This document shows positions 51,600-59,643 of a stretch of DNA of 64,000 nt, piece after piece; the first letter of the stretch is position 1; every line of letters starts with the position of its first letter. Made by a program: the position numbers and the translations under genes. Source of the stretch: Salipiger bermudensis (GTDB lineage: Bacteria; Pseudomonadota; Alphaproteobacteria; Rhodobacterales; Rhodobacteraceae). Under the pieces are notes generated by a model. That model saw only the letters and a list, made by a program, of their open reading frames with translations, was not told the DNA's origin and did no database searches. The DNA lies in the NCBI RefSeq assembly GCF_020171625.1, contig NZ_JAIUZY010000004.1, positions 496,001 through 560,000 on the forward strand, read 5' to 3'.

Positions 51600-52186
51600 G
51601 ATTGCGCTGGCGCGATCGCGCGCACCATGGTTGCGACGGCTTCCCGCGCGAGAGCTTCGGGGGACCGGCTAGAGACCATGTGCAGCCGGTCGGCGGCGGC
51701 CATGGCCACGATGCCGTGGACTGCCAGAAACAGCTCTTCCGCGCGACCGGCGGCGTCTCCCTCGGGAGAGATTTCCGCCAGCGGGGCCGCAATCCGGCCG
51801 AGCAGCTTCTTGATCATTTGAAGATACCAATCGGGCGCGACATCGTCGCGTCGGGGCCCTTCGAACAGAGCCTGCCAGACGCCCTGCCGTCTCAGCATGA
51901 AGTCCACATAGGCATCTGCCAGATTGTAGAGCCAGACCTCGGGCGACGCCTCCGGAAGGGCTTCGATCGTGGCGCGCAATTCGCTGAACGTCTCGCGGTT
52001 GACCTCGAGGATGACGCCGCGAAGGCCGCCGAACTGGGCGTATATCGTTCCGCTGGTCACGCCGACCGCCTCGGCCAGCCCACGGGCGGTCAGGGCGGGC
52101 GGGCCACCCTCCTGCAGGAGGCTCCTTGCGGCAACGATGACACGGCGCCGCAGGTCCTCGGGATCGTATTGTCTGGGACGGGCCAT
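51596..52186 (-). CDS. TetR-family transcriptional regulator
   Basis: 196 residues. HTH at about 10-55 (LTARGLAEAVGVTSGTIYAQFGGLRG); C-terminal ligand domain of the WHG or TetR_C type. It probably represses both its own operon and the divergent biosynthetic operon by binding the two TTAATGGACAWCGTTCA sites in the 103-bp promoter region. The ligand is unknown, possibly a fatty-acyl compound. Confidence 0.9.
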   Translation of the reverse strand: MARPRQYDPEDLRRRVIVAARSLLQEGGPPALTARGLAEAVGVTSGTIYAQFGGLRGVILEVNRETFSELRATIEALPEASPEVWLYNLADAYVDFMLRRQGVWQALFEGPRRDDVAPDWYLQMIKKLLGRIAAPLAEISPEGDAAGRAEELFLAVHGIVAMAAADRLHMVSSRSPEALAREAVATMVRAIAPAQS

Positions 52187-52200
52187 TGGGTCCTCAAATT

Positions 52201-52218
52201 ATTAATGGACATCGTTCA
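52201..52218. promoter_or_regulatory. TetR operator candidate 1
   Basis: ATTAATGGACATCGTTCA shares 16 of 17 core positions with site 2 and lies 15 bases upstream of the tetR start, where it would block tetR transcription. Confidence 0.6.
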
Positions 52219-52253
52219 AAAACATACTTGACGAAATAAACTGGCATGTCAAT

Positions 52254-52276
52254 GTTAATGGACAACGTTCATTAAC
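52254..52276. promoter_or_regulatory. TetR operator candidate 2
   Basis: GTTAATG-GACAACGTT-CATTAAC has perfect 7-bp outer arms. It lies 13 bases upstream of the ketosynthase start and just downstream of a TTGACG (-35-like, 52228-52233), so it overlaps the expected -10 region of the biosynthetic operon. Confidence 0.65.
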
Positions 52277-52289
52277 GGGCGACGAGATC

Positions 52290-53273
52290 ATGTTTCCAAC
52301 CACGACCACCATCCTCGGCACCGGCAGCTACCTGCCCCGGACCTGCCTGACCTCGGACGAGATCGACACCCGCATGGGATGGCCCACGGGCCAGTCGCTG
52401 TCCCGGTTCGGGCTCCATGCCCGGCATGTGGCCAGCGATGACGAGACCTCCTCCTTCATGGCCGTCAGGGCCGCGGAACGCGCGCTGGAGATGGCGGGCT
52501 GCCGGGCGGACGAGCTCGACCTGATCATCGGCGCCTGCGGCGTGATGGAGCAGCCCATCCCCTCGACCGCGGTTCTGGTGCAGGACCGGCTGGGTCTTGC
52601 AAGTTCGGGGATCCCGGCCTTCGACGTCAACGCGACCTGTCTGAGCTTCCTTCAGGCGCTGGATCTTGCGGGCATGTGGCTGGAGGCGAACCGGGCCCGC
52701 CGCGTCCTGATCTTTTCTGCCGACATCGCGTCGGTCGGGCTCGACTGGTCCCGTCCCGAAGGCGCCGCGATCTTTGGGGACGGCGCCGGCGCCGTGGTGC
52801 TGGGCCGTGGCGAGGGCAGCATCATGGCCCATGGGTTCGAGACCTATGCCGAGGGGCGCGACGCCTGCGTGCTGGCCGCCGGGGGCACCCGGGTCAATCC
52901 CGCCCGCGGGGCACAGCCCGGGGACGAGACCTTCCGGATGGATGGCGGGCTGGCCTTCCGGGTGGCCTCGCGTCGGCTGCCGCGGTTTTTGGCCAAGCTG
53001 GTGTCCGGCGCCGGGATCGGCGTCGATCAGATCGACTGCATCGTCCCCCACCAGGCGAGCGCGCAGGCCCTGTCGCACGTGACGCGCGGGTTGCGGTTGA
53101 AGGCCGAGAAGGTCGTGAACATCTTCGCCCGCACCGGCAACCAGGTGGCGGCGTCGATCCCCAGCGCGCTGGATCACGCGGTCCGCTCGCAGCAGCTTCG
53201 CCGCGGCCAGACCGCCCTGCTGATGGGCACCTCCGCCGGCATTTCCCTTGGTGGCACGGTTCTGAGGTTCTGA
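52290..53273 (+). CDS. 3-oxoacyl-ACP synthase III-like ketosynthase
   Basis: 327 residues, thiolase fold. The Cys-His-Asn triad of KAS III enzymes is intact: Cys117 in NATCLSF, His254 in VPHQAS and Asn284 in ARTGNQV. It would condense an acyl-CoA or acyl-ACP with malonyl-ACP or a second acyl chain. The wording around the Cys resembles OleA as much as FabH. First gene of a four-gene operon under TetR-type control. Its TGA overlaps the ATG of the epimerase gene. It is probably not the housekeeping FabH. Confidence 0.85.
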   Translation: MFPTTTTILGTGSYLPRTCLTSDEIDTRMGWPTGQSLSRFGLHARHVASDDETSSFMAVRAAERALEMAGCRADELDLIIGACGVMEQPIPSTAVLVQDRLGLASSGIPAFDVNATCLSFLQALDLAGMWLEANRARRVLIFSADIASVGLDWSRPEGAAIFGDGAGAVVLGRGEGSIMAHGFETYAEGRDACVLAAGGTRVNPARGAQPGDETFRMDGGLAFRVASRRLPRFLAKLVSGAGIGVDQIDCIVPHQASAQALSHVTRGLRLKAEKVVNIFARTGNQVAASIPSALDHAVRSQQLRRGQTALLMGTSAGISLGGTVLRF

Positions 53274-54208
53274 TGAAAGCGCTGATTACCGGAGCAAGCG
53301 GCTGTCTCGGCCGCGCGATGATCGAGGAGCTCGGGGCGCATGGATGGTCCCTGCGCACCACGGCCCGAACCCCCGTAGACCTGCCGGACTTCATGGCGGC
53401 CGATCTCACATGTGACGATCTTGGCCCGCTCGTGGACGGCGTCGATGCCGTCTTTCACTGCGCGGCGATGAGCGGCGGATGGGGCAGCCCGCAGGCGTTC
53501 CACGCCGCCAATGTCACGGCGACCGCGCGCCTGCTCGACAGCGCCCGCGCCGCGGGTGTCGCGCGCTTCGTCTTTGCCTCGACCCCGAGCCTCTACGCGG
53601 ACGGGCGCGACAGGTTGCACGTCACGGAGGATGCGAGCCTGCCGGCGCGCGCCCTCTCCCCCTACGCGGACAGCAAGCGCGCGGCCGAGACGCTTGTACT
53701 GGGCTCCGACACGGCCGCGATGCGGTGTACTGCGATCCGCCCACGGGCGATCTATGGCCGACACGATCGCGCGCTTCTGCCGAGGCTCCGGGCCACCTTC
53801 GAGCGGGGCATCCTGCCGCTGATCGAGCGCGGCAGCGCGCGCATCGACCTGACCCACCGCCACGACGCGGCGCAGGCCATGCGCCTTGCGGCAGACGGCC
53901 CCGGCGGAGGGGTGTGGAACATCAGCTCCGGCGAGGTATTCACATTCCGTGCCTTGGCGGAGCTTGTCTGCGAGAAGGGCGGCTATCGCCCGAGACCGAT
54001 CCGCCTGCCCTTCGGCCTTGCCTACAAGATGGCCGGGGTGATGGAACGGGCCGCCCCATTGCTCGGCGGCAAGGAGCCCGCGCTGACCCGGCAGGCCGTC
54101 GTCTCGATCGGGCGCTCCCTGACCCTCGACATCGGCGCGGCCAGACGCGATCTCGGGTATGAGCCGAAGGTCAGACTTGAAGAGGGGCTCGACGAATGCT
54201 TCGCGTGA
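53273..54208 (+). CDS. NAD-dependent epimerase/reductase (extended SDR, OleD-like)
   Basis: 311 residues. GASGCLGRAMIEEL binds NAD(P), and FASTPSLYAD plus Tyr131/Lys135 (YADSKRAAE) form the SDR catalytic set. The family includes 3-beta-hydroxysteroid dehydrogenases and OleD, the 2-alkyl-3-ketoacid reductase. It probably reduces the ketosynthase product; this is inference from gene order. The start ATG overlaps the previous stop, and the end overlaps the next gene by 13 bases. Confidence 0.83.
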   Translation: MKALITGASGCLGRAMIEELGAHGWSLRTTARTPVDLPDFMAADLTCDDLGPLVDGVDAVFHCAAMSGGWGSPQAFHAANVTATARLLDSARAAGVARFVFASTPSLYADGRDRLHVTEDASLPARALSPYADSKRAAETLVLGSDTAAMRCTAIRPRAIYGRHDRALLPRLRATFERGILPLIERGSARIDLTHRHDAAQAMRLAADGPGGGVWNISSGEVFTFRALAELVCEKGGYRPRPIRLPFGLAYKMAGVMERAAPLLGGKEPALTRQAVVSIGRSLTLDIGAARRDLGYEPKVRLEEGLDECFA

Positions 54209-54981
54209 ACGTGTTCCGTGTCGGAAGCTGCCGGGTGCGCGGCTTTGCCGCCGGCCTGCCGGATCGGGGGGAGGTCGACCTCCCCGCGCTGGTGACGCTT
54301 GTCGAGACCGCCGATGCGGCCATCCTGTTCGACTGCGGCTATGGCGAGGCGTTCTTCAGCGCCACGAAGAGCTTTCCGGCCCGCGCCTATCGCTGGGCGA
54401 CACCGGTCACCCTTCCCGCGGAGGAACGCCTGACACGGCAATTGCCCCGCCAGCCCGACATGGTGGTGCTGAGCCACATGCATGGCGACCACGTGGCGGG
54501 GCTGCCCGAGATCGCGGAGGGAACGCCGGTTCTGGCGTCGACCGAGGCCATCGCCCACCTCAGGGGCCTCAGGTCCGAGGTGAGCGCCACGCTGGCGGCC
54601 TGCCCCATGGCCCTGCGCGAGGCGGTCCTGTCGCGTGCGCCGCAGCCGGTCGAGGGTGGCGCGCTGGTCGAGACCGGCCTTCCGGGGTTTCCGCAAGGCC
54701 ACGACGTGACCGGCACCGGCGACGCGATTGCCATTCCCCTGCCCGGCCACGGCGTGGGCCAGATCGGCTTGTGGCTGCCTGCGGCCAACACCTTCCTGAT
54801 CGCCGACGCGGCCTATGCCCGAAGCGCGCTGCGCAGTGGCCGGCTCCCGCCCGCGCCCATCCTTGGGCGGCTGGGAAACGCGGGCCGCTACCGCGACACC
54901 TTCGGACGCCTGCAGGCGCTCATGCGCGCTCGGCCGGAGATCGTTATTGTGCCGTCGCACTGCCGGGAGGCTGCGCCATGA
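54196..54981 (+). CDS. Metallo-beta-lactamase-fold hydrolase
   Basis: 261 residues. Metal motif HMHGDH (His94, His96, Asp98, His99), further ligands likely in PGHGVGQI, LIADAAY and VPSHC. It could be a thioesterase, lactonase or esterase acting on the intermediate of this pathway. It overlaps both neighbours, so translation is coupled. No signal peptide; cytoplasmic. Confidence 0.85.
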   Translation: MLRVNVFRVGSCRVRGFAAGLPDRGEVDLPALVTLVETADAAILFDCGYGEAFFSATKSFPARAYRWATPVTLPAEERLTRQLPRQPDMVVLSHMHGDHVAGLPEIAEGTPVLASTEAIAHLRGLRSEVSATLAACPMALREAVLSRAPQPVEGGALVETGLPGFPQGHDVTGTGDAIAIPLPGHGVGQIGLWLPAANTFLIADAAYARSALRSGRLPPAPILGRLGNAGRYRDTFGRLQALMRARPEIVIVPSHCREAAP

Positions 54982-56276
54982 GCATCACAGCCTTCCTGCA
55001 GACCCGCTACGGCCGGGGCCTGCGCTCGCGTGCGGAGATCGAGGCGCATCAATCCCGCGCCATGGCGCGGTTCCGGCGCCGCATCATGCCCCGCTCGCCC
55101 TTCTACCAAGACCATATCGACACGCCGCTTCACGCGCTGCCCCGCATGGACAAGGCGCGACTGATGGAGAGCTTCACCGCGATCAACACCTGCGGCATCG
55201 ACCGGGAGGAAGCGTTCGAGGTCGCCCTCGAGGCGGAGCGCAGCCGGGATTTCTCTCCGATGATCGGTAGGGTCGGCGTCGGCCTTTCGACCGGGACCTC
55301 CGGCCAGCGGGGATTGTTCCTGACCACCCCGCGCGAACGACGGCTCTGGGCGGCGATCATGTCGGGACGCTTCTGGCCCGACCTCCGGCGCCGGCAGAGG
55401 GTGGCGTTCTTCATGCGGGCGGACAACGCGCTCTACCGGTCGCTGAGCAATCCCCTGCTCCGGTTCGAGTTCTTCGACGTGACGCAGGGGATGGACGCGC
55501 ATCTGCAAGGGCTGGGTGACTTCGCCCCCACCGTCCTGATTGCCCCCGCCGGTGTCCTGTCCTTTCTGGCACGCGCCCAGTCGGAGGGCCGGCTTGCGGT
55601 GCAGCCGCAGCGGGTGGTCTCGGTCGCGGAAAGCCTCGGACCTTCGGACCGCGCGGCGATCGCCCGCGCCTTCCGCACGCAGGTCGACGAGGTCTATCAG
55701 GCGACGGAGGGCGTGCTTGCCTTCACCTGCCCGGCCGGCAACCTGCATCTCAACGAAGCGTGGATGCGGATCGAGCGCGACGTGGTCGATCCGGAAAGCG
55801 GGGCGTTCTGCCCGGTGATCCACGACTTCACGCGCGAAAGCCTGCCGCTGCTGAACTATCGGCTCAACGATGTCCTTGTGCCCGACGAGACCCCTTGCCC
55901 CTGCGGCTCGGCCTGTTCGCGAATCGCGAGGATCGAAGGGCGAGAGGACGACATGCTCTGGTGGAAGGGGCCCGACGGACCGCGCCTCATTCCGGCAGAA
56001 GCCATCCGCACCATGTTGGCCAGCCTTGACCAGGCGGTCGGCGACTATCGCGTCGTGCAGCACGCGGATGCCCTGACGATCAGCCTCGAGCAGGTGGGGC
56101 CAGACACCGAGGCCGCGTTGCGGGCGCGTGTGTCCGAGCTTGCCCGGCAGTTCCGGGTCGCGCCGCCGACGCTTGTGGTCCGCGAGGGCCTTCCGCCGGA
56201 CAGCGGGTTCAAGCGCCGGCGGATCCGGGTCGCGACGGACCAGATGTCCCTCGCCGAAGATCGGCGAAGCGCTTAG
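54978..56276 (+). CDS. F390-synthetase-related adenylate-forming enzyme
   Basis: 432 residues. A phenylacetate-CoA ligase-like fold with the ATP loop STGTSGQ (104-110) and YQATEGVLAF as the second adenylate contact. The Cys-rich NDVLVPDETPCPCGS and GREDDM follow. It matches my memory of the uncharacterised adenylate-forming clade TIGR02304. It would activate a carboxylate as acyl-AMP for transfer to CoA, an alcohol or an amine. Last gene of the cluster, 4-base overlap with the hydrolase gene. Confidence 0.78.
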   Translation: MSITAFLQTRYGRGLRSRAEIEAHQSRAMARFRRRIMPRSPFYQDHIDTPLHALPRMDKARLMESFTAINTCGIDREEAFEVALEAERSRDFSPMIGRVGVGLSTGTSGQRGLFLTTPRERRLWAAIMSGRFWPDLRRRQRVAFFMRADNALYRSLSNPLLRFEFFDVTQGMDAHLQGLGDFAPTVLIAPAGVLSFLARAQSEGRLAVQPQRVVSVAESLGPSDRAAIARAFRTQVDEVYQATEGVLAFTCPAGNLHLNEAWMRIERDVVDPESGAFCPVIHDFTRESLPLLNYRLNDVLVPDETPCPCGSACSRIARIEGREDDMLWWKGPDGPRLIPAEAIRTMLASLDQAVGDYRVVQHADALTISLEQVGPDTEAALRARVSELARQFRVAPPTLVVREGLPPDSGFKRRRIRVATDQMSLAEDRRSA

Positions 56277-56285
56277 CCGCCTGCC

Positions 56286-57668
56286 CTACGCGCGCGGCAA
56301 CTCGATGCGGATCGTCGTGCCTCTCGCCGCCGCGACCAGACGCACGCTGCCGTGATGCCGGCGCACGACCTGCTCGACGATGGACAGGCCAAGGCCGGTG
56401 CCCTCGCCGTTGCGAAGCTGCGAGAACCGGCGGAACGCGGCCTCCGACTGCTCTGAGGGGATGCCGACACCGTCGTCCTGCACGGTGACGGTGACGCCCG
56501 CCTCGCTCGGTGCGGTCCTCACGGTGATCCGGGTCATCTCGTCGCCGCCATGGCGCAAAGCGTTGTCCACGAGATTGGTCACCGCCTCGCCGATGAGGGT
56601 CGGGTCTGCCTCAACCGGCAGAGGCTCGGCGCAGCGATCGAGCGAAAAGTCGAGGTCGCGCGTCAGGGCCGCGTGCGCGCGCGCCTGACACACCTCTTCG
56701 ATGACATCGTTCAGGTCGAACACCTGCCGCGCGCCGGTGTCGCCATAGCGCAGGCGCTCGAGCTGAAGCAGCTGGTTGGTCAGACGCGCCGTGGAACGCG
56801 CCGCATCGATCAGCTCTGCCTGCCGGGCGTCCCTCTCGCTCTCGTCGGTGACATCCGGAAGCGTTTCGGCAAGCGCCAGAAGCGCGGCGGCAGGGTTGCG
56901 CAGCTGATGCGCGGCGTCGGAAATGAACACCTGATGCGCCTCGATGTTGTCCTTCACCTGCCCGAACAGGCGGTTCAGCGTGCCGACCACCCCCGCGACC
57001 TCCTTGGGCACCGGGCGGCGGATCAGGGCGAGATCATCCGGCGAGCGGATCCGGATCGCCTCCTGAAGATCGTTGAGCGGCCGCAGCCCGAGCTGCACCC
57101 CGAACCAGACGACCAGCGCCAGCGTGGCCATCAGCCCGGCGATCAACGCGATCGCCCGCAAGGCCAGTTCCCGCGCGAAGGCCTGCCGGTCGCTCACGCG
57201 CTGCCAGACGGTCACCACGCTGTCGCCGGTGAGATTGGCGATGGTGCGGGCCTCGGTCATCCGCAGCACGCGCATCTCCTCGCCCCGGTAATCGGCGACG
57301 TAGTAGTTTGGCACCGTTGGGTCGAAGCCCGAGGGATGACGCGGAGGGTAGGCATAGCCCGTGACGTAATACCCGCCCGGCCCGGTGACGTGATAAAAGA
57401 TCTCGCCCCCGCCGGCGTCGGAGATGAAGCTGCGGGTGATGGGCGACAGCGCATCGCCCTCCGAGATCGCCACATCCCGCGAGATTGCCAGCGCCGCGGC
57501 GAGCAGGCCGCGGTCGAAGAGTTCGTCGGAGGTTTCCTGCGCCGCATGGAAGCGCCACAGACCCAGAAGGATCGACACCGCGAACAGCGGCGGCAGGATC
57601 ACGAGAAACAGCCTCAGCCGCAGCGAAAGTGCCCGGCGCCGCGCGCTCCCGCGCCGTTTATTCGCCAT
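56286..57668 (-). CDS. tctE: Sensor histidine kinase, TctE-like
   Basis: 460 residues. TM1 about 20-40, a periplasmic 2CSK_N-type sensor region (about 45-165), TM2 about 170-190, HAMP, then H box AHQLRNPAAALLAL, N box NLVDNALRHGGD, G1 DDGVGIP and G2 GTGLGLSIVEQ. It senses tricarboxylate-type ligands in the family and phosphorylates TctD. The ATG at 57668 overlaps the end of tctD. Confidence 0.88.
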   Translation of the reverse strand: MANKRRGSARRRALSLRLRLFLVILPPLFAVSILLGLWRFHAAQETSDELFDRGLLAAALAISRDVAISEGDALSPITRSFISDAGGGEIFYHVTGPGGYYVTGYAYPPRHPSGFDPTVPNYYVADYRGEEMRVLRMTEARTIANLTGDSVVTVWQRVSDRQAFARELALRAIALIAGLMATLALVVWFGVQLGLRPLNDLQEAIRIRSPDDLALIRRPVPKEVAGVVGTLNRLFGQVKDNIEAHQVFISDAAHQLRNPAAALLALAETLPDVTDESERDARQAELIDAARSTARLTNQLLQLERLRYGDTGARQVFDLNDVIEEVCQARAHAALTRDLDFSLDRCAEPLPVEADPTLIGEAVTNLVDNALRHGGDEMTRITVRTAPSEAGVTVTVQDDGVGIPSEQSEAAFRRFSQLRNGEGTGLGLSIVEQVVRRHHGSVRLVAAARGTTIRIELPRA

Positions 57669-58329
57669 CTGAATCAAGCATGTAGCCAAGCCCGCGCGCG
57701 GTCTTGATGCGGATGCCGAACGGTTCGAGCCGCTTGCGCAGCCGCGAGACATGCGGTTCGATCGCGGTTTCGTCGGCGTCGGACCCGGTGCCGTAGACAT
57801 GGCTGATCAACTGCGCCTTGGAGACGATGCGCCCGCGGCGCTCGAGCAGGCATTCCAGCGTCGCGATCTCCTTCCGGGGAATGTCGAGCGGCGTCTCGTT
57901 CTGCAGGAGTTGCCGGGCGTTGCGGTCGAAGATCAGCGGCCCCAGCCTGTCGCGCGCCGCGAATTCAAGGTTCTTGCGCCGGGCCATGGCACGAAGCCGG
58001 GCCTCCAGCTCGTCCATCTCGAACGGCTTGGTGAGGTAGTCGTCCGCCCCGGCATCGAGCCCCGCGACGCGTTCCGCCGTCTCGGACCGCGCGGTCAGCA
58101 GGATCACCGGCGTGCCGTCGCCGCGGCGTCGCATGGCGCGCAGGACCTCGAGCCCTTCCATGTGCAGCAGGTTCAGATCCAGCACCACCAGATCCGCCCC
58201 CTCCTGCGCGAGGAACGCATCCGCCTCGGCGCCGTCATGCAGCAGATCAACGGAGTGGCCGCGGTCGCGCAACCGGAACGCGATCCCGTGCGCCAGGGCT
58301 TCGTTGTCTTCGATCACGGCGATACGCAT
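57658..58329 (-). CDS. tctD: OmpR-type response regulator, TctD-like
   Basis: 223 residues. Receiver domain with acidic pocket near IEDNEA, phospho-acceptor Asp51 in VLDLNLL, and Lys in DDYLTKPF; a winged-helix C-terminal DNA-binding domain ends in ARGLGYML. It probably activates the divergent tctC-tctAB operon across the 148-bp promoter gap. Confidence 0.9.
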   Translation of the reverse strand: MRIAVIEDNEALAHGIAFRLRDRGHSVDLLHDGAEADAFLAQEGADLVVLDLNLLHMEGLEVLRAMRRRGDGTPVILLTARSETAERVAGLDAGADDYLTKPFEMDELEARLRAMARRKNLEFAARDRLGPLIFDRNARQLLQNETPLDIPRKEIATLECLLERRGRIVSKAQLISHVYGTGSDADETAIEPHVSRLRKRLEPFGIRIKTARGLGYMLDSDGE

Positions 58330-58477
58330 TCGGATGCCTTTGTCGATTTGCGCAAGTTTCACGCAAGGTTGGCACGGCATGTTTCCGCCGTTGGAGGAGG
58401 GAATCAGTCCCTTGAACGAATAACTCTTAAAGCGTCGGGCGCCTGTCCGGCGCGTAAAGGTCTACGGGAGGACACCA

Positions 58478-59554
58478 ATGACCATCAAGACCCTTGCCGC
58501 CTCGGCTGCAACTCTCGCCCTGCTGAGCGCCCCGGCGCTGGCCGAAGTCGACTTCTCCGGAAAGACGATCGAATGGGTGATCCCGTTCTCGGAAACCGGC
58601 GGTTCGGCAAAATGGGCGAACTTCTTCGCGCCGCTGCTGGCGCAGGAGCTGCCCGGCGAACCGACCGTGGTCGTGAAATTCATGCCCGGCGCCGGCTCGA
58701 CGAAGGGCGCGAACTGGTTCCAGGAGCAGGAATACGAGGACGGTACGATGCTGTTCGGGTCCTCCGGCTCGACCCAGTTCCCCTATCTGCTCGACGACCC
58801 GCGGGTGCGCTACGAGTACGGCGACTGGATCCCGGTCATGGCGACGGGCACCGGCGGTGTCGCCTACCTGAACCCGGAAGACGGCGCGAAGTTCGACGGC
58901 TCGGCCAACGGGCTTCAGGACGTCAACCTGATCTTCGGTTCGCAGGGGGCCACCGGGCTCGACCTGGTGCCGCTGCTGGCGTGGAAGCTGCTCGGCATGA
59001 ACGTGGAGCCGGTGTTCGGCATCAAGGGCCGCGGTGACGGTCGCCTGATGTTCGAGCGCGGCGAGGCCACCATCGATTACCAGACCTCCTCGGGCTACCT
59101 GTCCGGCGGCGCCGAACTGGTCGAGGCCGGCACCGCCGTGCCGATGATGAGCTGGGGCGCGCTCGACGAAGACGGTGCCATCGTCCGCGATCCGACCTTC
59201 CCGGACATGCCGTCGTTCAAGGAAGTCTGCGCCGCGACCGAGGGCTGTGAGACCGAGGGCGTGGCCTGGGACGCCTGGAAGGCCTTCTTCATCGCGGGCT
59301 ATCCGTCGCAGAAGATCGCGTTCCTGCCGCAGGGCACCCCGCAAGAGGTGATCGACACCTATGTCGCGGCCTTCGAAGCGGTGCGCGCGCGCCCCGACTT
59401 CGCCGAGATCTCGTCGAACGAAGTGGGTCAGTACCCGATGTTCGTCGGCGAAGGCGCGGTCAAGGCGACAAAGGAGGCGACCACGGTGTCGCCCGAGGCC
59501 AAGGCCTATGTCATCGACTGGCTCAAGGACTCCTACGGCGTGACGATCAAGTAA
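58478..59554 (+). CDS. tctC: Tripartite tricarboxylate transporter substrate-binding protein
   Basis: 358 residues. Signal peptide cleaved near SAPALAE; TctC/Bug-type two-lobe binding protein with WVIPFSETGGSAKWANFF at the ligand-binding loop and KFMPGAGSTKGANW. It captures a carboxylate in the periplasm. Strong GGGAGG ribosome binding site. Separated from tctAB by a strong hairpin that may reduce permease expression. Confidence 0.9.
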   Translation: MTIKTLAASAATLALLSAPALAEVDFSGKTIEWVIPFSETGGSAKWANFFAPLLAQELPGEPTVVVKFMPGAGSTKGANWFQEQEYEDGTMLFGSSGSTQFPYLLDDPRVRYEYGDWIPVMATGTGGVAYLNPEDGAKFDGSANGLQDVNLIFGSQGATGLDLVPLLAWKLLGMNVEPVFGIKGRGDGRLMFERGEATIDYQTSSGYLSGGAELVEAGTAVPMMSWGALDEDGAIVRDPTFPDMPSFKEVCAATEGCETEGVAWDAWKAFFIAGYPSQKIAFLPQGTPQEVIDTYVAAFEAVRARPDFAEISSNEVGQYPMFVGEGAVKATKEATTVSPEAKAYVIDWLKDSYGVTIK

Positions 59555-59564
59555 TCGTCGCGCA

Positions 59565-59604
59565 GGCGGGCCCCCTTTCTCCTCCCCCGGGGGGCCCGCC
59601 CTTT
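59565..59604 (+). terminator. Attenuating terminator between tctC and tctAB
   Basis: GGCGGGCCCCC / GGGGGCCCGCC, 11-bp stem with a 14-base loop, then CTTTT. It is probably partial, allowing excess binding protein over permease. Confidence 0.75.
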
Positions 59605-59643
59605 TCGACTTCCTTCTGAAAACTCAACCGAAAGAACGGTGCG

